In this document: piece by piece, positions 9,600 to 21,677 of the stretch | Layout of the letters: the number at the start of each line of letters is the position of its first letter | Position numbering within the stretch: the first letter of the stretch is position 1 | Origin: Anseranas semipalmata | Lineage: Eukaryota > Chordata > Aves > Anseriformes > Anseranatidae | Direction: 5' to 3' | Length of the DNA: 64,000 bases | NCBI GenBank assembly: GCA_013399115.1 | Contig: VXAA01003401.1 | Location: 1-64,000, forward strand | The notes under the pieces: model-generated | What the model was told of the DNA's origin: nothing | The model's database searches: none | What the model saw: only the letters and a program-made list of their open reading frames with translations | Program-made: the position numbers and the translations under genes

Positions 9600-11080
9600 C
9601 CTTCATGTTCATGGGGGATGGCTTTATCCTGTTCTTGCATGATCACCTCCAAAATGTCAACATCTTCAAGCATCCTCACCCACTCTACATCCACTGCAGC
9701 TCAGACACTGAGCCCACCCTTTTTCAGGTCACAGTTGAATGAGCAGCTTGAGATGCTCACTGGTGGTAGACAAAATTTGCTGGACATTTTGAGATTTGTG
9801 TTGCCTGCCTTATGCATCATTCCCAAGTAGTTCATCACTCTAGGGGGCTGATGTTATCAAATGTTTGGCAATAATATTGGTTTCAGACATTGCCACCCCT
9901 CTTGCATTGTTGTCGTCCCCTTTGTTCCCACTCCAGCAGACCATGCTGAAACTGCTGTGAACCCAGCTGTTTGCATTAAATTATAATTCTGCTTTAGTCA
10001 CCAGTTTGCCCACTTTGTTCCTGAATCCCTATTGGCATCTGTGCAAGAAAATCTTGAAGCCGCCGAGACAGCATGGATCTCAAATGAACTGCTTTGGCTT
10101 TCCAGCAAACTCAAGCACGTGGGACTTTATTCATCCTAGTGGGGATGTGTTTTAAAGGGTTTATTTGTAGCGATAACAGTTAGAGCCTTTCTCAGCCCTC
10201 TCTTCCCTGGAAAACTGCATTTGAAAGATGAGTCTCTGAATAACAACTGAGCAGCCTTGTTAGCCTTCCCTTCACATCTTTCCAGCTGGTCTTTTGACAT
10301 CTCCTGTCCTGGGTCTCTCACTCTGACTTTGAGAAACTGCTGAAAACCAAGAGCTATCGGGATGCCAGTGCCCCCCGAAAGTGAATGAGGAAAAAACTCT
10401 GGAAAAAAAAAACAGAAAGAAAAGAAGGAAAGATTTATACCCAGAGCTGTTCTCTCCTCCAAACAGTTAGAGGGCAAAGCACGCACAGCTACACCAAGAG
10501 CTACCTTCTGAAATATCCATCAGTTGAAGATTTTGGGTACTTCATAGCAAGCCATCTCTTATGGAACAGAGCACCTAGCTCTGTCAAAGTTCAAAGTTCT
10601 GTGGGGCTGGCGATCTCTGATCATCAGCATGACTGAGGCATTACTTGATGCAGGATGCTTGCCCTCGCTTTGCTATCCCTTTTGTCACACCCACTGTGGG
10701 TCCCACGGAGGAAGCTGCAAAATTAGCTAAGCGCCACCTGAAGATCTCCAGAAGTGGATTGCTGTCGCGACGGGTGGAGTGGGATTTTTGCCTCCGGTGG
10801 CATTCACATTGTTGATAGTCTTTTTACTTTTAGTTGCTGCTCACATAACCGCAGAAGCTATTCTTAGCCACAGGGAGCCTAGTCTTTAAGGGGAAAAAAA
10901 AAAAAAAAAAGAAAGAAAAAGCCCTCTGTGAGCCATTTCCACAACAATAACTTGTGGCAGGGAGGAAAAAGGGTTGGCCAAAATATGTCCTCTTCACCAA
11001 ATAAGGACCCTTGTAAAGGCGGCCCCGAGTGCTGCAAGGTTTAGGAAGTACAGGGAGGGCTTTGGAGTGCAAGAATGAAT
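9600..11080. other. Anonymous sequence without a recognised gene
   Basis: Mixed composition with a run of about 18 A near 10892-10909. Open frames are short and unrecognised. Confidence 0.55.
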
Positions 11081-11084
11081 TAGC

Positions 11085-11390
11085 ACGACCATCACGTCAC
11101 ACCCACATGAATAATACCTCTCTCACTTCCCTTGAATTGTACATTGTGATAAAGACCTAGCTGCCTTTTTCGGTATTCCAGTGTCTGCCCAAGAAGAGTC
11201 AGATATTAAATTAGGTTTCCTGTACCTTAATAGATTAATGTAGTTTGAACTAAAAATGAGGGCACGTGTACTGTCAGGAGCCAAGAAGCCTCAAATGACA
11301 TATGTCTCCTTTTTTTGCCTCCTTCTTTTGCGCTTGGCTAGCCTAAATGTCAATTAAAACCGATTTTCTCCAAATTTTACTGCTGTTCCA
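11085..11390. promoter_or_regulatory. Possible conserved non-coding element
   Basis: AT-rich mixed sequence carries CATCACGTCAC (CRE-like), CATGAATAAT, TTGTACATTGTGATAAAG, and a homeodomain-like TTAATAGATTAATG. It lacks long open frames and repeats. The call rests on sequence character only. Confidence 0.25.
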
Positions 11391-11399
11391 TCTTCTTTT

Positions 11400-13775
11400 G
11401 GGAAGGTAAGTTATGCTAAGTGAAGGATGTCTATTGGTCTTGCATTTCAGCAAGGCTGGATCCTGCAAAGTCATGCACATTAACTTCAAGTTTAACACTA
11501 CAAGCAACCCTGGTGGTTTTGCTCCTTATAGCGCAGTGAGTGCATGCAAAACCAAAGGTAACATCCACATTGCCATCTGCTTGGGTTCTTGGGACCCCAT
11601 GGAAGTGCTTCTGTGGCACTGGAGAAATATTAACTCCTTCTTTTGTTGTTCTTGAAGTTTTCTGTCTTAATATCTGTGCTTGTCCAGAATTCATCATCTC
11701 TCCTGGATATTTTCTGACCATCAGATGGAGAACACCCTGGCTTGTGTTATTCTTCCACTGTGCCTCATGGTAGGAAGGCTGCAGACTCTACATCTTATCT
11801 ACTAATGGATATTACAGCAAAGATCGTGGGTGACAACAGACAAATATAGCCAAGGACAAAACTGTGCTTCCAGTAGGGAATGCACACACATTGCAAAATC
11901 CTCGTATTGAAATGTTTTGTTTTCCTTCAGAGACCCATAACACGTTTCCCTCTCACACAGAGGACATGGATGGGAATTTCCATGGTGACTGTGAAGACAG
12001 CATCCTTATCTAAGGGTAACTCAAGATAAAACTTGTAAAAAAAGTCTGTGACCCGCTGAAGGTTGCTAAGTGTCTCGGACAGTCCTGTCCGAACTTTCTC
12101 AAACTTCTAAGCCCTGTGCTGCTAAAAGAGCCTTTGCATCTTTTCCACTAGATTAGCACTGCCCCTTTAGAGCTACGGGTATAGGGCTGGCAGGAGACGG
12201 CTGTGTCCAGTTCAAAATGAAATGTATTACTGCTTGTTTCACTCAGAGGATGCCAACTTGAGTTTTTAGGAAAAGATATAACAAGAAAAAGAGGGAAGAA
12301 AGGTAATAGGGGCACTGAGTGCAGAGGAAAGGGACCATGCCAAAACTTCTTCAGGTCTGGATGCCTTATTACCTTTCTATGTTAAAAACAATCAATTCTA
12401 GAAAATTCTAGAAAATTTTAAGTCAAAATTGGTACAAAACTGATTCATGGGCAAGAGTGTATGCCATAAGGTCATCCTGGAGTTTCCATACCTGTAAAAA
12501 TATAGAAATTAATCTCTCTGATATTCTAATGCTTCCTTCAAATACCAGAAGGAGTCATAAGGCTTGTCACCAGTTTTTCTGCCATCTCTTTTTCCACCTG
12601 TAAATCCCTACCACATTTAGCAACTCAGTGGTATGTTTCGGGGCTGACAGGAGGCTCTTTTCTTGCCAAGTAGAGTCTTGCAATCTCACAAATTAAACAC
12701 AAACCTTGTTTATCCCACCGGTTCTATATTCTGGGAGGTGGCACTGGCTAACCCATTGGGCCTTATGGCACAGGTTTTTCTGCATAGGTTCTCAGATTGC
12801 AGTCATAAAAACCTTCCTTTAAGCTGTTCATGTTATGGTTGGTGGCACCAGTTACCTCGTACCACAGGTAAAGGCTATGCAAGCAAATGGTAGAAGACAG
12901 TTTGCGGGAGCATCCCAAGTCTTCTCAGGGCCATGTCGTACATTTACATATTGGCATCATCTCCTGAGAGGCAGCAAACTCAAAACTGTGGCTTTTAATA
13001 AAATGTGATTTCATGCTGCTATGAAATGCACCGCCACTCTGTATCAACTTACTGCTTCAGCCAGTCCTAACAAAAGATAAAATGTCCCAGCTCTTGTGCT
13101 GCTTGTGGCTTTAGCTGGCCTGGGTTATCTCCCCTGGTTTCCTCGCCTGTGACCAATGCGTTTTTGTGGTCACCCACAGGCTGAGGCGCTAAGCCCTGGG
13201 GGCAAGGCTCCTCCACCTCTTGGGAGACCTGAGTGGCCCAAGCCCCGGGGCCACAGCGGGAACCCCTGCCTGGTGCCACACGCACTGCCACCACCTCCTC
13301 CTCCCTGCTGGCTGGAAGGAGCCGAGAGTTCCCAGCTCTCTTGTCCTTCTTCCGTCTTAAAGTGGAATTTCAAGCAACTATGTCAAGTCAACAGTCTGGG
13401 ACAAAGACAAAAAAAAAAAAAAAAAAGCCATCAGGAACACCCTGGAATTTCCTAGTGATTACTGATAGCAGATGAAAGCCACTGAAGAACAGCATCAATG
13501 ATTACGATGATTAATGTTTCTTTCCATGTGAATACTACTGAAGGAGGAGAGCTCATGTGCCTTGAGAGAGCAACATTCCTTTGTCTTGCTCATCTGCCCC
13601 TCTCACAGACCTTTTCTTTTTTTCAAATCCAAAAACGGCTCGTAAGAAAATAAGTCCTGCCAGCCTCACAGCTTGTGTCGCTATTCTAAGCCTGTCCTCT
13701 GAAGGCTGCTCAAAGTTAAACCGACAATTTTTCAGGTCTTTTCCCTCCCCTTTATTCCCCCCTCCTCTAAGGGGA
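11400..13775. other. Anonymous sequence without a recognised gene
   Basis: No gene or repeat was recognised apart from a run of about 18 A near 13410 and the heat-shock-element-like array at 12396-12418. Confidence 0.5.
12396..12418. promoter_or_regulatory. Heat-shock-element-like array
   Basis: TTCTAGAAAATTCTAGAA gives four perfect alternating TTC/GAA pentamer units at 5-bp spacing, followed by an imperfect fifth (TTT). This fits the HSF-trimer consensus (inverted nGAAn repeats). It may have arisen by duplication of a 10-bp word. No promoter or gene was recognised nearby. Confidence 0.4.
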
Positions 13776-13779
13776 CCCC

Positions 13780-14020
13780 ATTTTAATTATTATTTAGGAA
13801 AAGACAGCTGCTTCCTGTTTGTATCATTAATTTATTTTGTTTCCTGAAGGGAAGCTTCGGTGAAAAGAATCTGTGGATAGCTGGAACGTCTCGCAAAATA
13901 TCACTGGCTGCACGGGCCAAGGTTAAATACAATAGCTAGGTTTATTTTTAAATGATTATTATTTTTCTAAGTTCATGCCAAAGCAGAGACTAAAATTCTA
14001 GCACACGTAACTAAGCTTTT
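13780..14020. promoter_or_regulatory. Possible conserved non-coding element
   Basis: The patch contains TTTTAATTATTATTTAGG, CATTAATTTATTTTG, a CpG-bearing AACGTCTCGC and TTAAATGATTATTATTTTT. It is AT-rich with homeodomain-type ATTA cores and no open frames beyond its first 70 bp. Conservation is not tested. Confidence 0.3.
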
Positions 14021-14204
14021 ACAGTAAGTTCTGCCTTTCATACATAACTCCCCAAAAGGGAGATGGGCATTCTTAGTTACAACAAAAGCTCAAACACTAA
14101 TTTCCCTCCAACTGTTATGAAAACCAAGGCCTGAGGGAGATGAGGTGCGGTTCCCTTTCTCCAATTTCTCAAAACCTTACACTCTGGTAAACCTGATATG
14201 CTAA

Positions 14205-15372
14205 AATCAAGCCTCACCATCACGATAGCCTTCTAAAATGAGACGGCTGGCTTGGTGGATGAGGGGAGAGCAGTAAATGTTGTTTATGCCAGCTTTAGCA
14301 AGGCTTTCAACACTGTCTGCCATAGCATCCTCATAGACGAGCTGATGAAATATAGATGACAAATGAACAGTGAGGTGGCTTGAAAGCTGGCTGAACTACT
14401 GAGCTCAAATGGTTGTGATCAGTAGCATGAAGCCCATCTGGAGACCATTCAGTAGTGGTGTACCCCAGGGGTTGATACTGGCGCCAGAACTCTTTGACAT
14501 CTTCATTAATAACCCGGATGATGGGACTGAGGACACCCTCAGCAAATTTGCTGGTGATACAACACTGGGAGGAATGGTTAATAGAGCAGATGGCTGTGGT
14601 GCCATTCAGAGGGACCTCAGCAGGCTGGAGGTATGGGCCAACAGGAACCCCACAAAGTTCAAAGGGAAACACTATGCCCTTTGCCTGGGTAGGAATAACC
14701 CCAGGCACCAGTATGAGCTTGGGGCCAACTGGCTGACTAGAATGCAGAAGGACCTGGTGGACAATGAGCTGACTGTGAGCCGGCAATGGGTCCTTACAGC
14801 AAAGAAGGCCAACAGCATCCTGGGCTGCATTAGGAAGAGCATTGACAGCAGGTTGAGGGAGGTGATCCTTCCCCTCTCCTTGGCTCTGGAGAGCTGGGTC
14901 CAGATCTGGGTGCCCCAGTACAAAACATAGGTGTGCTGGAATGACCCAGAAAGATGATTAAGCGATGGCAATATCTGTCATATGAGGAGAGGCTGAGAGA
15001 GCTGAGACTGTTCAACCTGAAGAAGAAAAGGCTCAGGGATGATCTTATCATTATGCATGAACACCTTACTGGGTGAAGGGAAGATGGAGTCAGACTCTTC
15101 TCAGTGATGCCCAGTGGCAGGATGACAGGTAGTGGGCACAACTGGAAAGAAAGGAAATTCGATTCAAATATTAAAAAAATCCATTTGCGCTGTAAGGGTG
15201 GTTGAACACTGACACAGGTTGCAGAGAGGCGGTGGAGTCTCCACTCTTGGAGATACTCAAAACCCAACTGGACAGGGAGCTGCACGACCTGGTCCTGCTG
15301 ACCCTGCTTGAGCTTGGGATTTGGAATATATGATCTCATGAGGTGTCTTCCAGCCTCAGCTATTCTGAACCC
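14205..15372 (+). mobile_element. CR1 LINE, 5'-truncated and degenerate
   Basis: About 1.17 kb of the 3' half of a chicken-type CR1 element lies on the plus strand. In order there is the end of the fingers domain, RT motif A (VYASFSKAFN), the SGVPQG box, and motif C (FAGDT). The LGRNNPRHQY segment, the CIRKSIDSRLREVILPL segment, a WVPQYK box, then the ERLREL and 'EKKRLR' region and the 3' UTR ending near 15370 follow. Frames are broken several times and the 5' half is absent, as is usual for CR1 copies. It cannot move. The terminal ATTCTATG-type octamer repeat is reduced to a short ATTCTGAAC. Confidence 0.92.
14409..14930 (+). pseudogene. CR1 ORF2 reverse-transcriptase remnant
   Basis: A 173-codon open stretch inside the CR1 copy covers the SGVPQG box (about residues 16-21) through the WVPQYK segment at its end. 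In the functional family motif C reads FADDT, but here it is FAGDT, losing a catalytic aspartate. Motif A lies just upstream at about 14276-14311 in another frame and has Ser in place of its catalytic Asp. The protein would be an inactive fragment without endonuclease. It ends at a TAG after the QYKT segment. There is no promoter or selection signature, so expression is not expected. Confidence 0.9.
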
Positions 15373-15379
15373 AAGACTC

Positions 15380-16360
15380 TGACAAGAGGTCCAGGAGCAC
15401 ATGAGGTGCCAGAGCTCTTCCAGGCTGGTCTCAGACACTAGTCATGTGGCCAATGCCAACAATGACTATGCGAGGAGCTGTGAGCTCCACCTCACACAGA
15501 GGCCTGTTGCAGCATTTTTGAATGCTATTAACACAGGCCATTCCCAAGCCCTTCTCACCATTTTAGCAGTCTTGTCCTTTCCATCCATTTCAGCAGAGAG
15601 GTGCCACCGGCCTCGGCAGCCTCACTGCCATCCAATGTTCCAGCTGCGAGGAGTTATTTGGCACCAGCACTATGGACCTTTTCACAAGACTGAAGATTAC
15701 AGGAGGTTTTATTTATTGTACATGAAGTAACCCCTCGTCCCCCACCCCATTTTTCCTGGTTTCCTTTCTTATGTTTGGTTCTCTCCTTCATTAGGAACTT
15801 TCACATGCCAAGTCACTTTGATGGAAACCACTACTTGAGAAAGAAAAATTGCACAAGCCCTTTCTTCTACTCCCTCTTCCTATATAGAGTATAGCTTAAA
15901 ATTGAATAATGGGCTTCTTTTTTTCTCTCTTTAAAAGAGTACTTGAGGCTGCAAAATCACCCGTGAGGGGTAGGATATGCTAAGATAAGCTCCAAAGAAT
16001 GGAGTAGGAGCTAAATAACAAAATGGGCAAGGAAATATAGGGAAAGCTATGCATTATTCCTTACACTTTCATTGACTAAAATGACTGAAAGTTTTCTGCA
16101 CCCTTCCCTTGGAAAGTAAGTTCTTCTTGAATTGAACACTTAGTTTGGAAAAGTTAAAAACTACTGAAAAGCAATCTTTTAACAAAAATACCATATAACC
16201 TTTGGTCTAAGCTGACGTTAGTGACAACAAGCCAGTGCAGAATTTTCGGCAGAAAATCATTGCTGCAAATGGACTTGTGTTAAAAAAAAGGTAGGGTGAA
16301 CAATGTGCTTGGGTCTTGAGAAAGCATATCCTCCTGTGCCGCAGAAATGGGGTACCCCTC
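15380..16360. other. Anonymous sequence without a recognised gene
   Basis: Mixed sequence downstream of the CR1 copy, with no long open frame between about 15.73 and 16.2 kb. No repeat or RNA gene was recognised. Confidence 0.5.
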
Positions 16361-16369
16361 AGCTCCGTG

Positions 16370-17000
16370 TGACGAGCTGAACGAATGAGTGAGTACCGCA
16401 ACCGCATGCAGAATTAATAATTCTGTCGCATCCCGGGAAATGGTTTTTTTCCCCAGGAAAGAAATAATATTACAATGTGCACTAATGAGCAGGCAAGAAC
16501 TGTCATTTGAAATTGTGATTGAATTTGAGGTTCACTCCCTGGGGCTAACTACAACCAGCTGAGATGGTTTCGCAGCTTGCGTCCCGCCGGTTAACACATG
16601 CACCGCTGCTCAGTCATTTCCCACCGACGCACGAGTCCAAGGCTGGGCTCCTGCTGCACGGCCGCGGCTGCGTGAGGCAGAGCCCTTGAATTATAAAAGA
16701 CTTTAACTTCCTTTTTATCCAGGAGATGGGTGGGAGTCTTTTGATGGTACCATTTCCTGCCAGAGGGACAGAATTGGGAAGAAAAACAAAACTTTAACCT
16801 CTTCACTCAACTATGGAGAAGATAGTCTCACCATTGGGCAAGGTTTATTCTGCTGGGAAGCTCGGGCTATTCCCATCCCGGGTATAACACAAGGTCAACA
16901 GCAGCAGTCTCCAGGAATATTAATCTTTCACCCCTCAGACCGTGCCATGGGTAATTAATCACTTGATTGCATAACTTCTTGTAAGACAGGAAAAATAAGC
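16370..17000. promoter_or_regulatory. Possible conserved non-coding region
   Basis: It contains the paired-homeodomain-like palindrome at 16409-16425, TATTACAATGTGCACTAATGAG and GAAATTGTGATTGAATTTGAGG. GTAATTAATCACTTGATTGC follows near 16950. Words of this type are frequent in neural or developmental enhancers. Sequence character is the only evidence. Confidence 0.3.
16409..16425. promoter_or_regulatory. Inverted homeodomain half-sites CAGAATTAATAATTCTG
   Basis: A perfect inverted repeat has 8-bp arms and a single-base centre, placing two ATTA cores back to back (ATTA-A-TAAT). Dimeric homeodomain binding is possible. The function is not known. Confidence 0.4.
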
Positions 17001-17129
17001 TGCCTTTGCCAGCTTTTTGGACAAGTTATTTCACATACATTTGAACTTTCTTCCAGTACTTGTTGGGTTTTGACTGCAATGAATGAATCGCATCCAAACC
17101 CTTTCCCAGCCATGGAGGAGCCAGACAGC

Positions 17130-17420
17130 ATGGAGGCGCGCGACGTCCCACGGTGACGCCGGGGAGCGGGACACCCCCGCCGTTTTGGGGGGATCCCTCC
17201 AGCCTCCCAGCAGGTGAGAAGGCCCAGCATTCAACCGAGCAGCTTGGCCCGGAGGGAATAGCAGAGCGCTGCATTTACCCTGCCTTTTACATCTGCATGT
17301 AATTGAAAGCAGGATCTGGCCAAGTTGCTGTTAACTCCGGAGAGCTGGAACTCGCTTAGGAGCGGGGAAATCCTGGAGTTTAATCCTAGAAAGCGAAGTT
17401 TCGTTGTGCTATGATCACCT
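17130..17420. promoter_or_regulatory. CpG cluster followed by possible conserved element
   Basis: About ten CpGs lie within 17137-17182 (GCGCGCGACGTCC and GTGACGCCGG words). A mixed block (17280-17420) without repeats follows, containing TGCATGTAATTGAAAG. It is too short to be a classic CpG island. The regulatory call is weak. Confidence 0.22.
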
Positions 17421-17429
17421 GGGACATAC

Positions 17430-20400
17430 TGCTGCAATGGGCCCAGCTGCGGGAGACCTTCAGGCACTGGAGCTCACATAAAGCTGCAAGGGGTGTTGAG
17501 CCAAGCACATAGCTGGAGTGGCTGAGCATCAGCTAAACCCCTCTCCCCCTCCATGCTGCAGGACATGTTCTTTCTTTGTTAAATAGGGGTGAAAAATCAA
17601 GATATTCTTTAAAGATGTTCTATGTCATAGGGGGTAATGAAATGGGAAACAAGGTGCCCAAGGTGCTCACCTTGTTCCTCAGCCCATGTGGACACCAGCC
17701 AACCTGTTTCCAACCCTGTGTCTCTGGCCTCAGGTGGAGGAGGAGACCCCCCTGTGGTCCCTGATGCTGGTGAGCCCTTTGGCAGCCCCAAGCATGCCAT
17801 TGCCCCCGCACTCCCCAAAAGCAGGCAGCAGCTGTCCTTAGGCTCTTTGGATTGCCCCAGCCACATATTTGGTGACGCTTGACCCTCTCCTTGCACCAAC
17901 TTACATCTCCTGAGGTGGGTCAGCCTGAGGTTGGTGGTGATACAAAGGGATTAAACCCTCAAAAGAAGTCATGAGTTAGGGCAGTTCCCTCCCAAGTCCT
18001 AAAGTGGAGGGTCCTTGGTGATACGTGGAGAGAGGGAAGCTGGAAAAAAGTTTGGTGGCCACAAGAATCAGAACTGGTCAGGGCTGATGGATGAAAGTGC
18101 TATTCTTTAACAGCTCTTGGAAAGGCAGTCAGCAAGCTTGGTTTGAAAGCGTTCCTGTGAAGATCACTTTATCCTTTGGCACTACATAGTCCTTTGGTAA
18201 AAACAGAGAAACATTTCCCTGTTTTAAGTGTTTTGAGATCCTTGCAGGAAAGATGTTAACAAAGCGGATGGCTTAGCACTGCATGTTAGTAAGTGTTTCT
18301 GCATGTTGCAGTGTTATGGGTGACACACTGGGAATTGGCCCAGTGAAATGCAGTTTTCCAAAGCCACACTGACTGACTGGGGACAAGAGAGCAGAGTGGA
18401 AACCCCATGAACAGGCAGGCACACTGCACCCGCTGCTGTATACAGGTTATGCTTGCATCTCTTCTGCTTGACCTGAGGTTCCTTGACGCTCCACCTAGCA
18501 TCCCCATACCTCTCTGGAAGGAAGGAGGCACTGAGCAGCTCCTTACCTGCCCACGGTGTTAGACACCATCAAGAAACACCCTATACCTTTTCAGCTAGTT
18601 GCTCTGGCTTGTGCTTTGTGGAGTAAAAGCATCTATCAAGCGTGCTGTGATAAGAGCTCTGACGTCTTCCCGGCTGTACATGCTAACATGTGTTCCTCGC
18701 CATGCAATGTGTGGCCACAGGCGGCTCACGCTCCATCTGGCCATAGTTAAAGGGCTATCAAGAACAGGTCATCCAGATGAATTTCCTCCAAATCTGGTAT
18801 TGCACCAATGTAATGACATGACGCTGCTGAAATACAGGCAAATTAAAAACAAGGCCAGACTCAGCTATTCCCCAGGTACCATTCACATGAATAAACAAGA
18901 TAAAGTCTGGGAAGAAAAGCGCAGGAAATGGTTCTATTTACGGCTTGATCACACATCTTCCAAAAGCAACTGAGCCAGCTGGACAGCTTACTATCTTCAA
19001 CCACTCTCCTGCTGCAAGATGCTGCCCCTCCAGATTGGTTGGCAACGAACTGAAAGTGGCTGAGAAAGCAACCGCCCAAGCAGTTCAGACAGCAGAGCAA
19101 AAAAGATAACAACTTCCAACAGACTATGGTGAGATGCAGGTAAGGACAGAACAGAGGGGCTGATGTCTTCAGCTGAAGGGCAAGTAGGCAACACCAGGCA
19201 AGTAGATGATTTTGAGGCAGCTGCAAGAGAACCAGTAAGAACCAGTTCATCCAAATATCTCACAGCTCGTGGACCACGAAGTATTCCAGTTTCCATCTGT
19301 GGAAACCCTGTTGCCAGCTCAACTTCCTGGAAGAAGAATCTGCTTAAACCAAAGTTTTGCTAGTCCCATGACAGACAATGCAGAACCAGCTTAGGTCAGA
19401 AGTTAGGAGGCTCAAAGCAGCTGTAAAACTTCTCAGGAAATAATACTTCTGGTCTGCCTGGTCACTGCAAGAAAGGTTTACCCATCCTCTTCCTCACTTC
19501 TTCCTCTTGCTCTACATCTAATGGGGAAGGGAAGAGAAGCAGCATAGTCTAAAATGCTGGGGGGTCTCCTTATCATGACTGGATATGGCAAGTTTGGGAC
19601 AATAATCTGCCGGAGATGGGTGCAACTAAACCAAGCTACACTAAAAAAAGAGTCATTTTTAGCAGACTGAATTGGGAGACAGACATTTCAGTTCACACAC
19701 TTGCAGCACTTGCACTTGCAGCATTAAAGCTGAGCAAGCCAATGACTGTATTTTCTTGAGTAAAATTCAAATAGACACTTGAAGATGCAGTTGCTGGTCA
19801 CTGATGAGTGTCCCCCCCTCCAAACCCCCACCTTATCTTGGGGGGGTGACATGTCTAGTGGTGGACAAGGGTGGTTTTCAGCAAGGTGTCCAGCATCATC
19901 GCGTCCCTTTGCCTCTTCAAGAGGCCAAATGTCAAAGCTCTGTGATCTGGGTTTGAATGAATTGCCTTGCTAAGATTAGAAACTACATTTTTTTTTCCTA
20001 AATGACTGCAAATAAAGCATTCCATTTTGATAACACAAAGGTTAAATCACCCTGGATTTTACACACACTTGTAAGAGTGTGAGGATGTGCAAGTGCAGGC
20101 AGGAATTGTTTAGGACAGCATAATTAGGAAAGCTTCGGGTTGCATAATGTCTGGAGTCTGCAAGTTAATATGGGACTGCTGCTGCCTCATACATTACAAA
20201 TTTTCCTGAGCAAATTTGTAAGGCATTGATGGAGTAAAGGAAGATTTTGCTTTTCCTATTTACACAACAATTAAATGAATGAGGCAACTAAATCGTCAGC
20301 TTTGGAGGGACACCTGCTGTACATAGTAGTGTCCCAGAAATAAAAATGTCTCTGCAGCCCCTTTTAGAAAAGAGATGAGAGATCTGTGAATGCACTGTAA

Positions 20401-20760
20401 TGTTTGCTTGTAGCTGAAGATGAAGATACACGGTTGACTTTGCTCCCCCTCCAAGATGGTTGCAAAGAAATTCCAAACTCATTTAATTATAAATGTCTAA
20501 ATACCTGTCAAATATTTTCATTACTACCTATTTTGAAGAAATATCTTAAGATAATTTACAACTCAGGCAACATGAAGTTGGATATCTGCTATGGAAGAGA
20601 GTGTCTTAGATCTTCAAATTTTTGTGACTTCAGATTTTTACTTTCTACTCTTATTTGTTTGCTTTGTTTGAGCTTCTAACACAGTATTTTTCCTATTCTT
20701 CTAGAATTTTCTTTCTCTTGAATATTTTGACACAGAAACTAGGAAAGATATGAAGAATCA
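17430..20760. other. Anonymous sequence without a recognised gene
   Basis: No gene, recognised repeat or RNA was seen. A C7 run (19812-19818) and a G7 run (19840-19846) form a weak inverted pair with a two-base bulge at the stem base. Confidence 0.5.
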
Positions 20761-20764
20761 TCAA

Positions 20765-21022
20765 CTATCTGGTAGTACTAGACTGCATGGCATTAAAATG
20801 GTTTTGCACATAAGTGGAGAAGGTCCTTCTGTGACTGGACAGTGAAGACTTCAAGAAAGTGAACGTGTCCATCAAGCCATCATGCACATCATTTAAAAGA
20901 GCAAAATCAATAGTTCTTTGAGCAAGGCCTTCAAGAGTGTGTTGGTATACCAGAAAAGTAGTATTTTGGTCATGATTCTTATTGCTAGTTTCCATTCCTA
21001 AGGCAAAACCTACAGCTAGCAA
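20765..21022 (-). other. Unrecognised 86-codon open frame, possible protein fossil
   Basis: The minus strand has an open stretch whose amino acid content looks protein-like rather than low-complexity. It has balanced charged and hydrophobic residues, segments such as FALLNDVHDGLMDTF that could form an amphipathic helix, and no biased repeats. It opens just after an in-frame TGA, has no ATG at its start (the first Met is about nine codons in) and ends at a normal stop near 20765. I do not recognise the family. It could be a piece of a processed pseudogene, an exon, an old mobile-element protein, or chance. No splice sites or poly(A) tail were identified. Confidence 0.15.
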
Positions 21023-21639
21023 AGGAATTCATGAAGGTGGAAGAGGATTTCCATGAATAAGTGTCTCTTTCCAGGGATACCCATTAATTATCTTAGCTCC
21101 TATATATTCTAGGCCAGACAGATGAAAATAATAAAAAACAAACCCTCAAGGAACTTTGCTCAAAATGAGCCAGTCACTGTGAAGACGTCAATGCACTGGG
21201 CTGGATGGGTGAGCTGTGAGTTTGGCTGCAGAAGTTCAGTAACCAAGAAGAATCAATATTGTGGTTGGGAAACTTTCAAATCGCTGGCTTGGTTGGAAGC
21301 ACTAGATGCCCAGTGTTTCTGCTAGGTGCCATCAACCCTCCCACCCACCACACCCCAGTCTACGCCCGCTTGAACTGGAGGCCCAGTCTGCAAGGCAGGT
21401 GGGGCACAGCTGTCCAACAGCATGGTGGGTCTGCCCTACTGGAAAGTCTCCCATTAACTTGTCCATGGGGTCACCATTTGGGTGTCTCAGGGTCTTTAAA
21501 TGATTCCACTGGCTTTGGTGGCATGGTATTCTGCAAAAGGAAATGTATTTAGCCCACCAACATGATCTTTACAGAGCAGCTGCTTCCTGCCTCCACTGCT
21601 GGCTGCTACTAATGGGCTCCAAAATGAAAAACAAAAAAG

Positions 21640-21677
21640 AAACAAACAAACAAACAAACAAACAAAAAAAAAAAAAA
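21640..21677. repeat. (CAAA)n microsatellite with A-rich tail
   Basis: About six AAAC/CAAA units are followed by a run of about 14 A. No element body was recognised upstream. Confidence 0.9.

Noticed and set aside
14830..15438. 202-codon minus-strand frame
   Set aside because: It is the antisense of the CR1 element, not a gene.
19809..19852. C7/G7 inverted pair that might form a hairpin
   Set aside because: The stem is only seven G-C pairs plus three more after a two-base bulge, with a 21-base loop. No RNA gene context.
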